The position numbers and the translations under genes are program-made. Under the pieces are notes generated by a model that was not told the origin of the DNA, did not search any database, and worked only from the letters and a program-made list of their open reading frames with translations. From the NCBI RefSeq assembly GCF_019457635.1, contig NZ_CP080412.1, positions 3,286,001 to 3,350,000 on the forward strand: a DNA stretch of 64,000 nt. Direction: 5' to 3'. Positions 7,960 to 16,845 of this stretch are shown here, piece by piece (positions within the stretch are counted from its first letter, which is position 1; each line of letters starts with the position of its first letter). The stretch comes from Shewanella mangrovisoli (GTDB lineage Bacteria; Pseudomonadota; Gammaproteobacteria; Enterobacterales; Shewanellaceae).

Positions 7960-9258
7960 TTACTTTTTGCGTTCAATCAAATGGGATGGGATCACAAAGC
8001 TAAAAGTACTGCCTTTACCCAATTCACTGCTGATATTGAGCTCACTGTGGTGATGACTCAAAGCGTGTTTCACAATGGCTAAGCCAAGGCCACTACCACC
8101 GGTTTGCCTTGAGCGCGCACTGTCGACGCGATAAAAACGCTCGGTTAAGCGACTAATATGCTGCGGCGCGATCCCCTCACCGGTATCCGTCACACTAAAG
8201 AGGCCACCGGTTGCCACACTGCGCCATTGCACGGTAATTTTGCCGCCGGGCTCTGTGTAGCGAATCGCATTCGAAATCAAATTAGAACAAGCACTTCTAA
8301 GCTGTAACTCATTGCCATGGGAGTTAAGTCCCGCTTCACAGTGGAAGCTTAGCTCGTACTTGTCCTGCGCCAGCGCCTTAGCCTCTTCCTTTAAGACTTC
8401 CATCAGCTGCGCCATGTTTACGGTGTTCTCAAGGTTAATATCCGCCGCATCTTCGATGCGTGATAACACCAATAATTGCTCCACCATCGACTGCATTCGC
8501 CGTGTCTGCTGCTGCATTAAGGCTAAGGGCTTAGCGTTCATCGAATCGGGTTCCGCCATGCTTTGCATCATCTCTAAATAACCCTGCAATACAGTGAGCG
8601 GGGTTTTCAGTTCGTGTGACACATTGGCGACAAATTCTTTACGCATACCTTCGAGTTGTCTTATCCGTGTAATATCGCGGGCAATGAGCAATAACTGCCT
8701 ATCGCCATAGGCCATGATACGGATTTCCAGCAGCCGTCTATCGGACACGGGCGAGGCCAGCTCTAAGGGATCTTTATATTTTCCGGCTTTGATATAGGCC
8801 GAAAAATCAGGATGGCGGATCAAGTTATCGATGCGTTGACCATTATCCTGTGGCCAGACAAAGCCTAATATCAGCTGAGCTAACTTGTTACACCATAAGA
8901 TATTGTGTTCAGAGTCGAGTACAACTGCCGCATCGGGCAAGGCCTCGGCCCCTTGGCGAAAACGTCCTAGCAAGGCGGCTAGTTGACCCACTCGACGACG
9001 ATTTTTGCCCTGTAGACGGTATATGCCGTTAAACACCCCTTCCCAACTGCCACTGCCTTGGGGAGGTGTTAATTTTCTATCTCGCCATAACCAGAAATTG
9101 AGACGCGCTAACTGACGGTAATGCCAGAACACCAGTCCTAGCAATCCAATGATAAGTATCCAGAGGGGTTTCCCTACCAATAAACCAATCAGCAAACAAA
9201 GCAGTAAAAACACCGCTAAGCGCGAAAACAGCCGGTACCCTGAATAAGAGTCGAACAT
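7960..9258 (-). CDS. phoR: Phosphate regulon sensor histidine kinase
   Basis: 432 residues. Two closely spaced hydrophobic helices occupy residues 10-45, followed by a linker and PAS domain (about 95-195, PDAAVVLDSEHNILWCN). Then comes HisKA with VSHELKTPLTVLQG (phosphorylated His near residue 215) and the ATPase domain with N box (LISNAIRYT), DTGEGI and GGSGLGLAIVKH. The architecture and length match PhoR, which controls PhoB phosphorylation in response to phosphate supply through PhoU/Pst. It follows phoB by 80 bases on the same strand as the usual phoBR pair. Confidence 0.93.
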   Translation of the reverse strand: MFDSYSGYRLFSRLAVFLLLCLLIGLLVGKPLWILIIGLLGLVFWHYRQLARLNFWLWRDRKLTPPQGSGSWEGVFNGIYRLQGKNRRRVGQLAALLGRFRQGAEALPDAAVVLDSEHNILWCNKLAQLILGFVWPQDNGQRIDNLIRHPDFSAYIKAGKYKDPLELASPVSDRRLLEIRIMAYGDRQLLLIARDITRIRQLEGMRKEFVANVSHELKTPLTVLQGYLEMMQSMAEPDSMNAKPLALMQQQTRRMQSMVEQLLVLSRIEDAADINLENTVNMAQLMEVLKEEAKALAQDKYELSFHCEAGLNSHGNELQLRSACSNLISNAIRYTEPGGKITVQWRSVATGGLFSVTDTGEGIAPQHISRLTERFYRVDSARSRQTGGSGLGLAIVKHALSHHHSELNISSELGKGSTFSFVIPSHLIERKK

Positions 9259-9338
9259 AAATAAACCCAGACATCAGGCTAAATAGGAGGAGCACAAGAT
9301 AGCTTAAAAGCTAACCTGTGCCTATCTCTTATTTGGCA

Positions 9339-10028
9339 CTAAATGCGTGTAGAGAAACGATAACCTGCACCACGAACCGTTTGAATAAGGCGATCATGAC
9401 CCGATTCTTCAACCGCTTTACGCAGGCGACGGATGTGTACATCCACGGTTCTGTCTTCTACATACACATTGGTTCCCCAAACGTTATCGAGCAGCTGTTC
9501 GCGGCTGTAAACACGTTCAGGGTGTGTCATAAAGAAGTGTAATAAACGGAATTCCGTTGGTCCCATATCGAGTACGGTATCGCCAACACTCACCCTATGG
9601 CTCACGGGGTCGAGTAACAATCCTTGTACATCGATGGTTTCTTCGAGGCGGGTCGGCGCGCTACGGCGCAACACGGCCTTAATACGCGCCACCAGCTCCT
9701 TGGGTGAGAAAGGTTTAGTGATATAGTCATCGGCGCCCACTTCGAGGCCCTTAACCTTATCTTCTTCTTCACCGCGAGCGGTTAACATAATAATGGGGAT
9801 CTGACGGGTAAACTCATCCTGCTTGAGGCGTTTGGCCAATTGAATACCACTTCCACCAGGAAACATCCAATCCAACAAAATCAGATCGGGGTAAGGCTCC
9901 TTTAGCAGCGCAATGGCCGAATCAAAATCTTCCGCCGCAGAGGTTGTAAACCCATGCTGTTCCATTACAAAAGTCAGCATCTCGCGGATGGCTAACTCGT
10001 CTTCTACTATCAATATCCTTGCAGTCAT
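9339..10028 (-). CDS. phoB: Phosphate regulon response regulator
   Basis: 229 residues from ATG at 10026-10028, giving [11 protein letters not shown], the normal PhoB N-terminus and length; an upstream in-frame ATG at 10058 would add ten unlikely residues. The receiver domain has acidic residues E9/D10, phospho-acceptor D53 ([11 protein letters not shown]) and a K in [13 protein letters not shown]. The OmpR-type winged helix follows, with [18 protein letters not shown] and [10 protein letters not shown]. It binds Pho boxes such as the one before pstS. CTGTCAGTGAATGTCAAC at 10040-10057, just before the start, resembles a Pho box on the opposite strand and may allow autoregulation. Confidence 0.94.
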   Translation of the reverse strand: MTARILIVEDELAIREMLTFVMEQHGFTTSAAEDFDSAIALLKEPYPDLILLDWMFPGGSGIQLAKRLKQDEFTRQIPIIMLTARGEEEDKVKGLEVGADDYITKPFSPKELVARIKAVLRRSAPTRLEETIDVQGLLLDPVSHRVSVGDTVLDMGPTEFRLLHFFMTHPERVYSREQLLDNVWGTNVYVEDRTVDVHIRRLRKAVEESGHDRLIQTVRGAGYRFSTRI

Positions 10029-10165
10029 AAGTGATTTTCTGTCAGTGAATGTCAACACGGCTATTATTAGTCATTTTTATTACAGATTTATGAATAAGCA
10101 TGCCGCAAAAGCAATATTGTCGCGATAATTGTCATATTAAGTTTATATAACTGTTTGTTTATCGC

Positions 10166-10192
10166 AATAAAAAAGGAGGCCTAAGCCTCCTT
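10166..10192 (-). terminator. Porin gene intrinsic terminator
   Basis: On the reverse strand AAGGAGGC pairs with GCCTCCTT around TTAG, followed by TTTTATT. It lies directly after the porin stop codon and before phoB. Confidence 0.8.
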
Positions 10193-10213
10193 AATTCAAC
10201 CTTAATGCTGAGA

Positions 10214-11155
10214 TTAGAACTTGTGTTCTAAACCAACACCGATGTATTTGTCATCGTCGTTAGACGCTTCCATAGAGCGGTTAGTATAGAAAGCAAACAC
10301 TTTCGTTGGCTTACCTAAGCTGTAGTCCGCACCCACTGACCATGAATCACCTAAGTCTTCCATGTCTTGGTATTGAGCTTTTAAGGTCACTGCGTTGATA
10401 TCGTAAGCGGCGCTTAACAGGTAACCGTTCACGCTGTCAGTGTTAACAGGTAAAGAGTTTTTGTAAGTTTGTTCCTGTTGTTGGTACATACCACCTAAGG
10501 TTAAATCAGCGATTTTACCTTGTACCGATGCACGCAGGATTTCGTAACCTTTTACGTCAGAATCGTAAGCGATAGCAGCGTAGAAAGGTGATTTTTTCAG
10601 TTTAGCGTCACCGTACATAGCGGCTAAGCTGAAACCGTCTTGAGCTTGTTGGTCAGCATCGCCTTCAGCAGCATAAGTTGCACCGAATACGAAACCACCG
10701 ATTGAAGGTGACAGGTAAGTTGCCGTTTGGCCTAAACGGTTTTCACCTTTGAACAGGCTCTTTAAGTCACCTGATAAATCGTTGAACTGGTCAACGTTAC
10801 CTTGAGAGATCTTTAACAGAGTGTCGTTACGACCAACAGAGAAAGAACCAAATGCACCTTTTAAACCAACGAATTGGTTACGGGCTTTGAAGTTGTCGCT
10901 TGTTGCAGCGCCAGTATCAACTTCGTATTCAACTGTGTAGAACGCTTCCAGCGAGCTAGACAGTTCGAAATCGCCCTTCACACCAAAACGAGAAGCATTA
11001 CTTTGAATAGTTGTTGTAGAATCACCTTTCTCATCATTTGATTGAGCGGTAACGTTCAACTTACCATAAACAGTCAGTGGCTCAGCGGCATAAGCAGAAG
11101 CCAGAGTTGCAGAAGCTAGCGCAGAAGCAAGTAGAGTTTTACAAAAAACGTTCAT
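10214..11155 (-). CDS. General trimeric porin (OmpC/OmpF-like)
   Basis: 313 residues from the second of two adjacent ATGs (the other is at 11158); SD AAAGGA suits the second better. The signal peptide ends in SAYAAEP. The mature protein starts LTVYGKLNVTAQ and ends GVGLEHKF, with the terminal Phe and alternating strands of 16-stranded Gram-negative porins, including a NDTLLKISQG constriction-loop-like region. It should form a passive outer membrane diffusion channel. The position upstream of phoB suggests a link to phosphate uptake, but no convincing Pho box was found. The start-codon region is complementary to the seed of the three candidate sRNAs (10 contiguous bases). Confidence 0.88.
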   Translation of the reverse strand: MNVFCKTLLASALASATLASAYAAEPLTVYGKLNVTAQSNDEKGDSTTTIQSNASRFGVKGDFELSSSLEAFYTVEYEVDTGAATSDNFKARNQFVGLKGAFGSFSVGRNDTLLKISQGNVDQFNDLSGDLKSLFKGENRLGQTATYLSPSIGGFVFGATYAAEGDADQQAQDGFSLAAMYGDAKLKKSPFYAAIAYDSDVKGYEILRASVQGKIADLTLGGMYQQQEQTYKNSLPVNTDSVNGYLLSAAYDINAVTLKAQYQDMEDLGDSWSVGADYSLGKPTKVFAFYTNRSMEASNDDDKYIGVGLEHKF

Positions 11156-11450
11156 CATTTAATCCTTTCGACGTTATGTTCGTCTTGGTTATTGGTTTGG
11201 AACGACCGAAAGTTTGCAATGAATCTGTTTCAGTTTTATTTCAATTGTGACAACTTGGGTCAGCCGCCACGAAGCCGCCTTCCCCCTCAAAGACAAAACC
11301 GAGATATACCAAGGGTTACAGCCGGATTTTTTTCAATGTTACATTTTGATGAATTCTGCAACCAAGGCAAAATTTAACGATTTAAGGTAGGTTTACCCCG
11401 TTGCAACTATGCCGTAAACTGCGACTTTATTTTTCCAATGAGCGCATCTT

Positions 11451-12365
11451 ATGTGGTTTAAAAATCTTACTCTTTACCGTTTCAATAAACCTTTTTCCAT
11501 CGAGACAGAAGCACTTGAAACCGCACTCGCCGATTTCACATTCTCCCCGTGCGGCAGCCAAGACGTCAGCAAATTTGGGTTTTCCAATGCCTTAGGTAAA
11601 CAGGGCAGCACCTTAGTACACAGCGCAAACAATCGTCACCTTATCTGTGTGACCAAAGAAGAAAAAATTCTGCCAGGCCAAGTGATTAAAGAATCATTAG
11701 AAGAAAAAGTGGCGCAAATTGAAGATGAAGAAAATCGTAAGCTCGCCAAAAAAGAAAAAGATGCGCTGAAAGATGAAATCATCACTAGCCTATTGCCACG
11801 CGCCTTTTCGCGTCGCAGCCAAACTCGCGCGCTGATTTTACCTGAGTTGGAAATGATCCTCGTTGACAGCTCTAGCGCCACTAAAGCCGAAGAATTATTA
11901 ACCTTATTACGTAAGGCCTTAGGCAGCTTGCCAGTGATCCCATTAAGCTTTAAAGCGCCAGTTGAATCCAACCTCACTCAATGGTTAAAGGATGGCAGCG
12001 CGCCCTTACCCTTTGAAATGCAAGATGAAGCCGAGTTGAAATCGGCCGCCGATGAAGGCGGTATCGTGCGCTTTAAACAGCAAGATCTAAAAGAAGATGA
12101 AGTACTTGCCCACCTCGAAACCGGCAAAGAAGTGCATAAACTCGCCCTGCACTTTGGCCAATCGATTGCGCTACTGTTGCAATCCGATGCCAGCGTAAAA
12201 CGTTTAAAATTCTCCGAAGAATTTAGAGCGGGTAATGATGAGCTAGGGAATGAAGATCCAATGGCGCGCCTCGATGCCGACTTTGCCTTAATGGGCAGTG
12301 AGTTAGTGGCGCTGATGCACGCACTGGTTTCGGCATTAGGCGGCCTTGAAGAGACTCAAGCTTAA
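11451..12365 (+). CDS. rdgC: Recombination-associated protein RdgC
   Basis: 304 residues beginning [15 protein letters not shown], the characteristic RdgC N-terminus, with the usual family length. RdgC forms a ring-shaped dimer that binds double-stranded DNA without sequence preference and limits RecA filament access. Other typical segments are [13 protein letters not shown] near residue 45 and the charged central helix region [13 protein letters not shown]. It is monocistronic: divergent from the porin gene and closed by a strong bidirectional terminator. Confidence 0.94.
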   Translation: MWFKNLTLYRFNKPFSIETEALETALADFTFSPCGSQDVSKFGFSNALGKQGSTLVHSANNRHLICVTKEEKILPGQVIKESLEEKVAQIEDEENRKLAKKEKDALKDEIITSLLPRAFSRRSQTRALILPELEMILVDSSSATKAEELLTLLRKALGSLPVIPLSFKAPVESNLTQWLKDGSAPLPFEMQDEAELKSAADEGGIVRFKQQDLKEDEVLAHLETGKEVHKLALHFGQSIALLLQSDASVKRLKFSEEFRAGNDELGNEDPMARLDADFALMGSELVALMHALVSALGGLEETQA

Positions 12366-12450
12366 GTCTTAGGCGAGCTTATAAAACACAGCCGCATTTT
12401 GCTGAAGCTCCAAACGAGCTTAAGTGAAATTAAGCGAAATAATGTAAAAA

Positions 12451-12486
12451 GGCGCCGCAGTGGACTCAGTTCACAGCGGCGCCTTT
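12451..12486. terminator. Bidirectional terminator between rdgC and the M61 gene
   Basis: GGCGCCGC (12451-12458) pairs with GCGGCGCC (12475-12482), with inner TG/CA pairing, an A run before and a T run after. It serves both convergent genes. Confidence 0.85.
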
Positions 12487-12581
12487 TTAGTCTCTATAAC
12501 AGAAATAACACTTTGGTAGCCATTCGATGGAGCGATTCGAGTGAGCCAACCTAAAGCCCACTCACTCAAATCGCAAACGAA

Positions 12582-14393
12582 CTAGCTTTTCGTCAGCAGT
12601 TCACCCTTATTATCGAACGGCCAATCAATGCCCAGCCAAGCTTTGAAGAAGGCTTTTTGCTGCTTAGTCGCCTTTGCATCGCCTTTTAGCACTAGCTTAC
12701 CGCTTTGTTTCTCACCTAAGGTTAACGCCACTTGCTTGATTTTGTCGTTGTTAAATAAGGTGATTTCAACTTTATCACCCACTTTAAAGTCTTTAATGCG
12801 TTTATCAAAACCTTGCGCAGTCACCTTTAAGCCATTAATCGCGAGGATCTCATCCCCTGCGACGATACCAGCCTGCCAAGCAGGGCCATTACGCAAGACT
12901 TGAGAAAGCACTAAAGAGCCATGCTCGCTACTTAAAGTCATGCCAGTAAAAGGCTCAGCTTTGGAGTCTTTACCATAGGACATCACTAATCCCGCCTGAG
13001 ACAACAGGCTTGAAAACTCAAGGCTCAGCGGACTATTCACATGGCTCTGCCACCACGGGCCATAATCCTTACCCGATAAGTTCTTCAGGATCTGCTTTAC
13101 ATCGCTCACAGTGTAGCCCTTAGGTACGCGGTAATCCTGATAGAGTTTACGGTGCACGTCGCGGTACGAGTGGGCGAGCTTCGAATCCGTCAGCAGAGAG
13201 AAATCCAGCGCCAGTGAGGCTAAATAACCTTCGGAGTAAATATTCACACTGTGGTTAATGGCATAATCGCCGCCCGTGCTGCTCCACTCGCCTAAACTGG
13301 CTTCGGCAACGGATTGAATTTCGCGCCCCGGTGTCAGCTCACTCTTCTCGATGCGTTTGGCGAGGTCTTCTAAAAATTCCTTAGGCGTCATCACACCTGC
13401 ACGCAGCAATAACTGACCTTGGAAATAACTGGTCGAGCCCTCAGCAATCCACAACAGTTCGGTCATGTTTTCATGCTGATAATCGTAGGGGACCAGACCA
13501 GCCGGACGATAGGCTTTCACGTTCCAGGTATGAATAAACTCATGGGACGCCGTGCTAATAAAGCGTAGGTAATCCTTACGCTCACGAAAACTAAAGCGCG
13601 GCAGTTGAATAACCGTTGAGTTTAAGTGCTCGGTCGCGCCGCCCGCACCACTGGTGGCATGCACCATATACACATAACGGTCAAAGGGATAGCCATCCCA
13701 AATCGCCTTGGCTTGGCCACTCAATGCGGTTAAGTCTTTCACCACCTTATCGGCATCGTAGTTGCCTTCGCCCCAAAACACGAGTTCATAGTCTTTGTCA
13801 TTGGCGCTGAATTGCTTGTGGAGACTCACTCCCGTTTCGATAGGGGAATCAATCAACACATCATAGTTAGGGGCAACGAAAGAGTGCGCCGCGTTGCCCG
13901 ATGACATACCGGAATAACTCTGCCAATGTTCGGGAACCGTTAACTGTACAGCCACTGGGTCTGTCCGAAATTGCGGGCTATAGATAAATACGCCACTGGC
14001 ATCGAGATAAGCATGGCTCGCATCGATATGACGTACACGTTGACCTAATTCATTGGCGTAGAGCTGATAACTCACAGTCACACTGGCGGGTTTATCGAGG
14101 GCTATTTGCCACTCGCCACTGGCGCTACGTTTCCATGGAAGACTGTTACCTTGACTGTCTTTCGCAGTAAATAAACGCACACCATCGGATAGGGGTAACA
14201 CTTGATATTTACCCGTACGCCACACGGGAAGATTAACCGTCAACTCACCCGCTTTAGCTTCGGGAAAAGTCACACTCACCTGCGCAAGGTGATGTTCTGG
14301 TTGGCTTAAATCAATTTTATAATCTACATCGGCTAAAACAGTTGTCGAACCTAATGCACTTAATATCAAAACAGATAATCTACTGGGTTTCAC
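12582..14393 (-). CDS. M61-family metallopeptidase with PDZ domain
   Basis: 603 residues from GTG at 14391-14393, chosen because AAGGAAG lies about six bases upstream and a signal peptide follows directly (KPSRLSVLILSALGSTTVLA). The family N-terminal beta region is followed by the zinc site HEFIHTW (His 284 and 288) and LLWIAEGSTSYF (third ligand Glu near 328). A PDZ domain lies at about 480-575 (GPAWQAGIVAGDEILAINGL). M61 enzymes related to glycyl aminopeptidase act in the periplasm; peptide specificity is not evident here. It is divergent from the TPR gene, with only about 140 bases between them. Confidence 0.88.
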   Translation of the reverse strand: MKPSRLSVLILSALGSTTVLADVDYKIDLSQPEHHLAQVSVTFPEAKAGELTVNLPVWRTGKYQVLPLSDGVRLFTAKDSQGNSLPWKRSASGEWQIALDKPASVTVSYQLYANELGQRVRHIDASHAYLDASGVFIYSPQFRTDPVAVQLTVPEHWQSYSGMSSGNAAHSFVAPNYDVLIDSPIETGVSLHKQFSANDKDYELVFWGEGNYDADKVVKDLTALSGQAKAIWDGYPFDRYVYMVHATSGAGGATEHLNSTVIQLPRFSFRERKDYLRFISTASHEFIHTWNVKAYRPAGLVPYDYQHENMTELLWIAEGSTSYFQGQLLLRAGVMTPKEFLEDLAKRIEKSELTPGREIQSVAEASLGEWSSTGGDYAINHSVNIYSEGYLASLALDFSLLTDSKLAHSYRDVHRKLYQDYRVPKGYTVSDVKQILKNLSGKDYGPWWQSHVNSPLSLEFSSLLSQAGLVMSYGKDSKAEPFTGMTLSSEHGSLVLSQVLRNGPAWQAGIVAGDEILAINGLKVTAQGFDKRIKDFKVGDKVEITLFNNDKIKQVALTLGEKQSGKLVLKGDAKATKQQKAFFKAWLGIDWPFDNKGELLTKS

Positions 14394-14533
14394 TCTGACT
14401 TCCTTCCGTCTTCTGTTATTATGCTTCTTATATTTTTTCCAAGTATAACAAGTCGATGTAGCATCCTCATTAGGCGCTAACAAAAGCTAACAAAATAAGT
14501 TCCTTGACTTAGGGAATATAGGGCCACCTACAC

Positions 14534-16696
14534 ATGCGTAAATTCATTGTTATTTTCGTGACCTTGTTGATGTCTATTTCGTTTCAAACACTGGCTGCCG
14601 ATCTCGAAGCCGAAGAAATAGAATTGCGTGAAACGCCGCAGAAGATGTACGACAGGCTCAATCAATCCCTTTCTTTTCCAATCGCCTTTAAGACCCGCGA
14701 ACAGTTTGAACGTGCCGCCCAAGAGCAGGGCTACAGCAGCGACGAATTCGAGCATATTTTGCAGCTACTGGCGCGATTGAATATGGAGCCGAATGTAAAA
14801 TCCAAGGTCGGGTTTCAAGACGCTAATACCCTTATCGAATTGCTTGCAAGCATAGCGCAGACGCCCTTCGAGCAAGCCACGGTCGCCATGTTAAAGGGCC
14901 GCTATATCGGCCGCACCGAACAAAAATACCAAGAAGCAATCGCCTTTTATAATGAGGCGCTGACACGGATTAACGACAGTTACGATGTCGAGTCCATGCT
15001 GCTCAAACACACCATTCATGAACACTTAGGCGGTTTGCACCTCGTTATCCGTCAGGATGTGCCTGCCTTAATGCATTTTCATACCTACCGCGATATCGCC
15101 TACAAACTCAGGAACGATTATTTGATTGCGGCGGCCGAGTCAAAGCTCGGGCATTATTACAATAAAAATCAACAACTCACCAAATCATTACAACACTATA
15201 GCGAAGCGATTCGCCTATCTAATCGCTCCAATTATCCTTCGATGAAGACCCACCTGCAGCTACAACTGGCGAAGGTCTATCGGGATTTAAAACAATGGGA
15301 TGAAGCCCTAAAGAACGCCCATGAGGCCGCCGCAGGTTTTAAAAAATTGGGCAATGACACTTATTTATCAAGCTGTATGACAGTTATCGCCATGGTATAT
15401 GGCGAGCAAGGGGATTGGAACCGCGCTATTGATTACTATCTCAATGCCCAGCAGCTCGATGCTAAACGCGGTAACTACATCGCTCAAGGGTTGAACTTCC
15501 ATAATCTCGGCCAAGCCTATTCGCACTTGGATGACGAGGCAAACGCCCTCAAATACTTACTGATGGCGAACCAAATCTTTGTTGAAAAACAAAGTCATCA
15601 CTATTTAGTGTATAACGAGCTCCTAATTGGCGAGATAGCCCAAGCTAAGGAAGATTGGCCGCTGATGATGAGCCACGCCGAAAACGCTTTGGCCCTAGCG
15701 ACCGATTTAAAATTGCAAGATGAGCAAAAATCAGCCTTGACGCAAATCGCTTTGTCGGCGGAAAAACTTAACGATCAAGCCAAGGTGATAAGCACACAAA
15801 AACGCATTATCGAATTAAGCCAAGCATCCGAAAATACCGCGCAGGACTCGTCAGTATCCTCATCGGTACTGGCCGAGCAGCAACTCAAACTTGAGCTCAG
15901 TATGCTACAGGGCAAACTGAACGATGCGGTTGAAACCACTAAAAATACCAACAAGTTACTCGCCTTGAGTGGCCTTATCGCCACGCTACTCTTAGTGGGG
16001 ATAGTTATCCTATTAAATCAGCGCCGTAAAACGAGGCGCCAAAACGCAGCCTTACTCGCGGTAAGTTTGCAGGAGCCTTTTACTCAGCATCAAGGCTATG
16101 CCGCACTCTTAAAGGATCTGGCTCAGCCTCCTGCGAATACGCCCACCACCGCCCTCGCCTTGATTGAATTTGGCGAACAGGTCTGTACCGATCTGAATCA
16201 CGGCCAATACTTTGCTAACGCTATTACCCAACAATTGACTCACCATATAGGCAATAGTCTATTGATGCCCGTCTATGTGATCCGCCAAGGGCTATTTGCC
16301 GTAAGATTTACTGAGGCAGTAGAACCGCAGCAAGTATTACACACGCTGCGTCGATACCTTGATGGCAAAGGCTTAAGCCATAGCTTTAACCTTGGCTTGA
16401 TTAATTTGCCACTGCTAGCCAAAGCAGAGATTAAAATCGCCCCCAAATTACTGTTCGAAACAGTGCAAATGGCATTGGCAGGCGCCCGAAGTTTACCGAA
16501 TGATGCCAGCCATTATGTGTGCCTAAGGGCCTTGGATTTTGTACCGCCAACACTCTTTGCAAACCCGCTATTCTTGCACTTGGAGAAAGGGATTGAGCGC
16601 GGCCTTATTCGAGTCGACACCGATGCTCCTAAGGAGCAGATTGCCTGGCCCTGCTGGGAAAACAACCAAGATAGACATTTATTGGAAAATATTTGA
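14534..16696 (+). CDS. TPR membrane protein with degenerate GGDEF-like C-terminus
   Basis: 720 residues. A signal peptide (FIVIFVTLLMSISFQTLAA) is followed by about 430 residues of tetratricopeptide-like helical pairs (for example AIAFYNEALTRI, ALKNAHEAAAGFKKLG, AIDYYLNAQQLDAK), so the repeats should face the periplasm. A single membrane helix lies near 474-493, then a cytoplasmic domain. That domain resembles a GGDEF fold in outline (FAVRFTEAVEPQQVLHTLRRYL, HSFNLGLINLP, LLFETVQMALAGARS) but lacks the GGDEF signature, so cyclase activity is unlikely. An intact diguanylate cyclase follows 149 bases downstream. A sensor role is inference. Confidence 0.7.
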   Translation: MRKFIVIFVTLLMSISFQTLAADLEAEEIELRETPQKMYDRLNQSLSFPIAFKTREQFERAAQEQGYSSDEFEHILQLLARLNMEPNVKSKVGFQDANTLIELLASIAQTPFEQATVAMLKGRYIGRTEQKYQEAIAFYNEALTRINDSYDVESMLLKHTIHEHLGGLHLVIRQDVPALMHFHTYRDIAYKLRNDYLIAAAESKLGHYYNKNQQLTKSLQHYSEAIRLSNRSNYPSMKTHLQLQLAKVYRDLKQWDEALKNAHEAAAGFKKLGNDTYLSSCMTVIAMVYGEQGDWNRAIDYYLNAQQLDAKRGNYIAQGLNFHNLGQAYSHLDDEANALKYLLMANQIFVEKQSHHYLVYNELLIGEIAQAKEDWPLMMSHAENALALATDLKLQDEQKSALTQIALSAEKLNDQAKVISTQKRIIELSQASENTAQDSSVSSSVLAEQQLKLELSMLQGKLNDAVETTKNTNKLLALSGLIATLLLVGIVILLNQRRKTRRQNAALLAVSLQEPFTQHQGYAALLKDLAQPPANTPTTALALIEFGEQVCTDLNHGQYFANAITQQLTHHIGNSLLMPVYVIRQGLFAVRFTEAVEPQQVLHTLRRYLDGKGLSHSFNLGLINLPLLAKAEIKIAPKLLFETVQMALAGARSLPNDASHYVCLRALDFVPPTLFANPLFLHLEKGIERGLIRVDTDAPKEQIAWPCWENNQDRHLLENI

Positions 16697-16845
16697 TCAA
16701 TATCGACTATTAATCACAAGGACATGGGCAAACCGATTTGCACTCCACTGCCGTTGTTATAACATTAGTAGCATATGAGTTAACTGCTAATCTAGACAGA
16801 GGACGTCATGCTTTTTAGCCCTGCTGAGTTAGGAAAATACTCCGG

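Noticed and set aside
11159..11300. A Pho box upstream of the general porin
   Set aside because: Only one good half-site (TTGTCAC) is seen; the second repeat at 11-bp spacing is poor.
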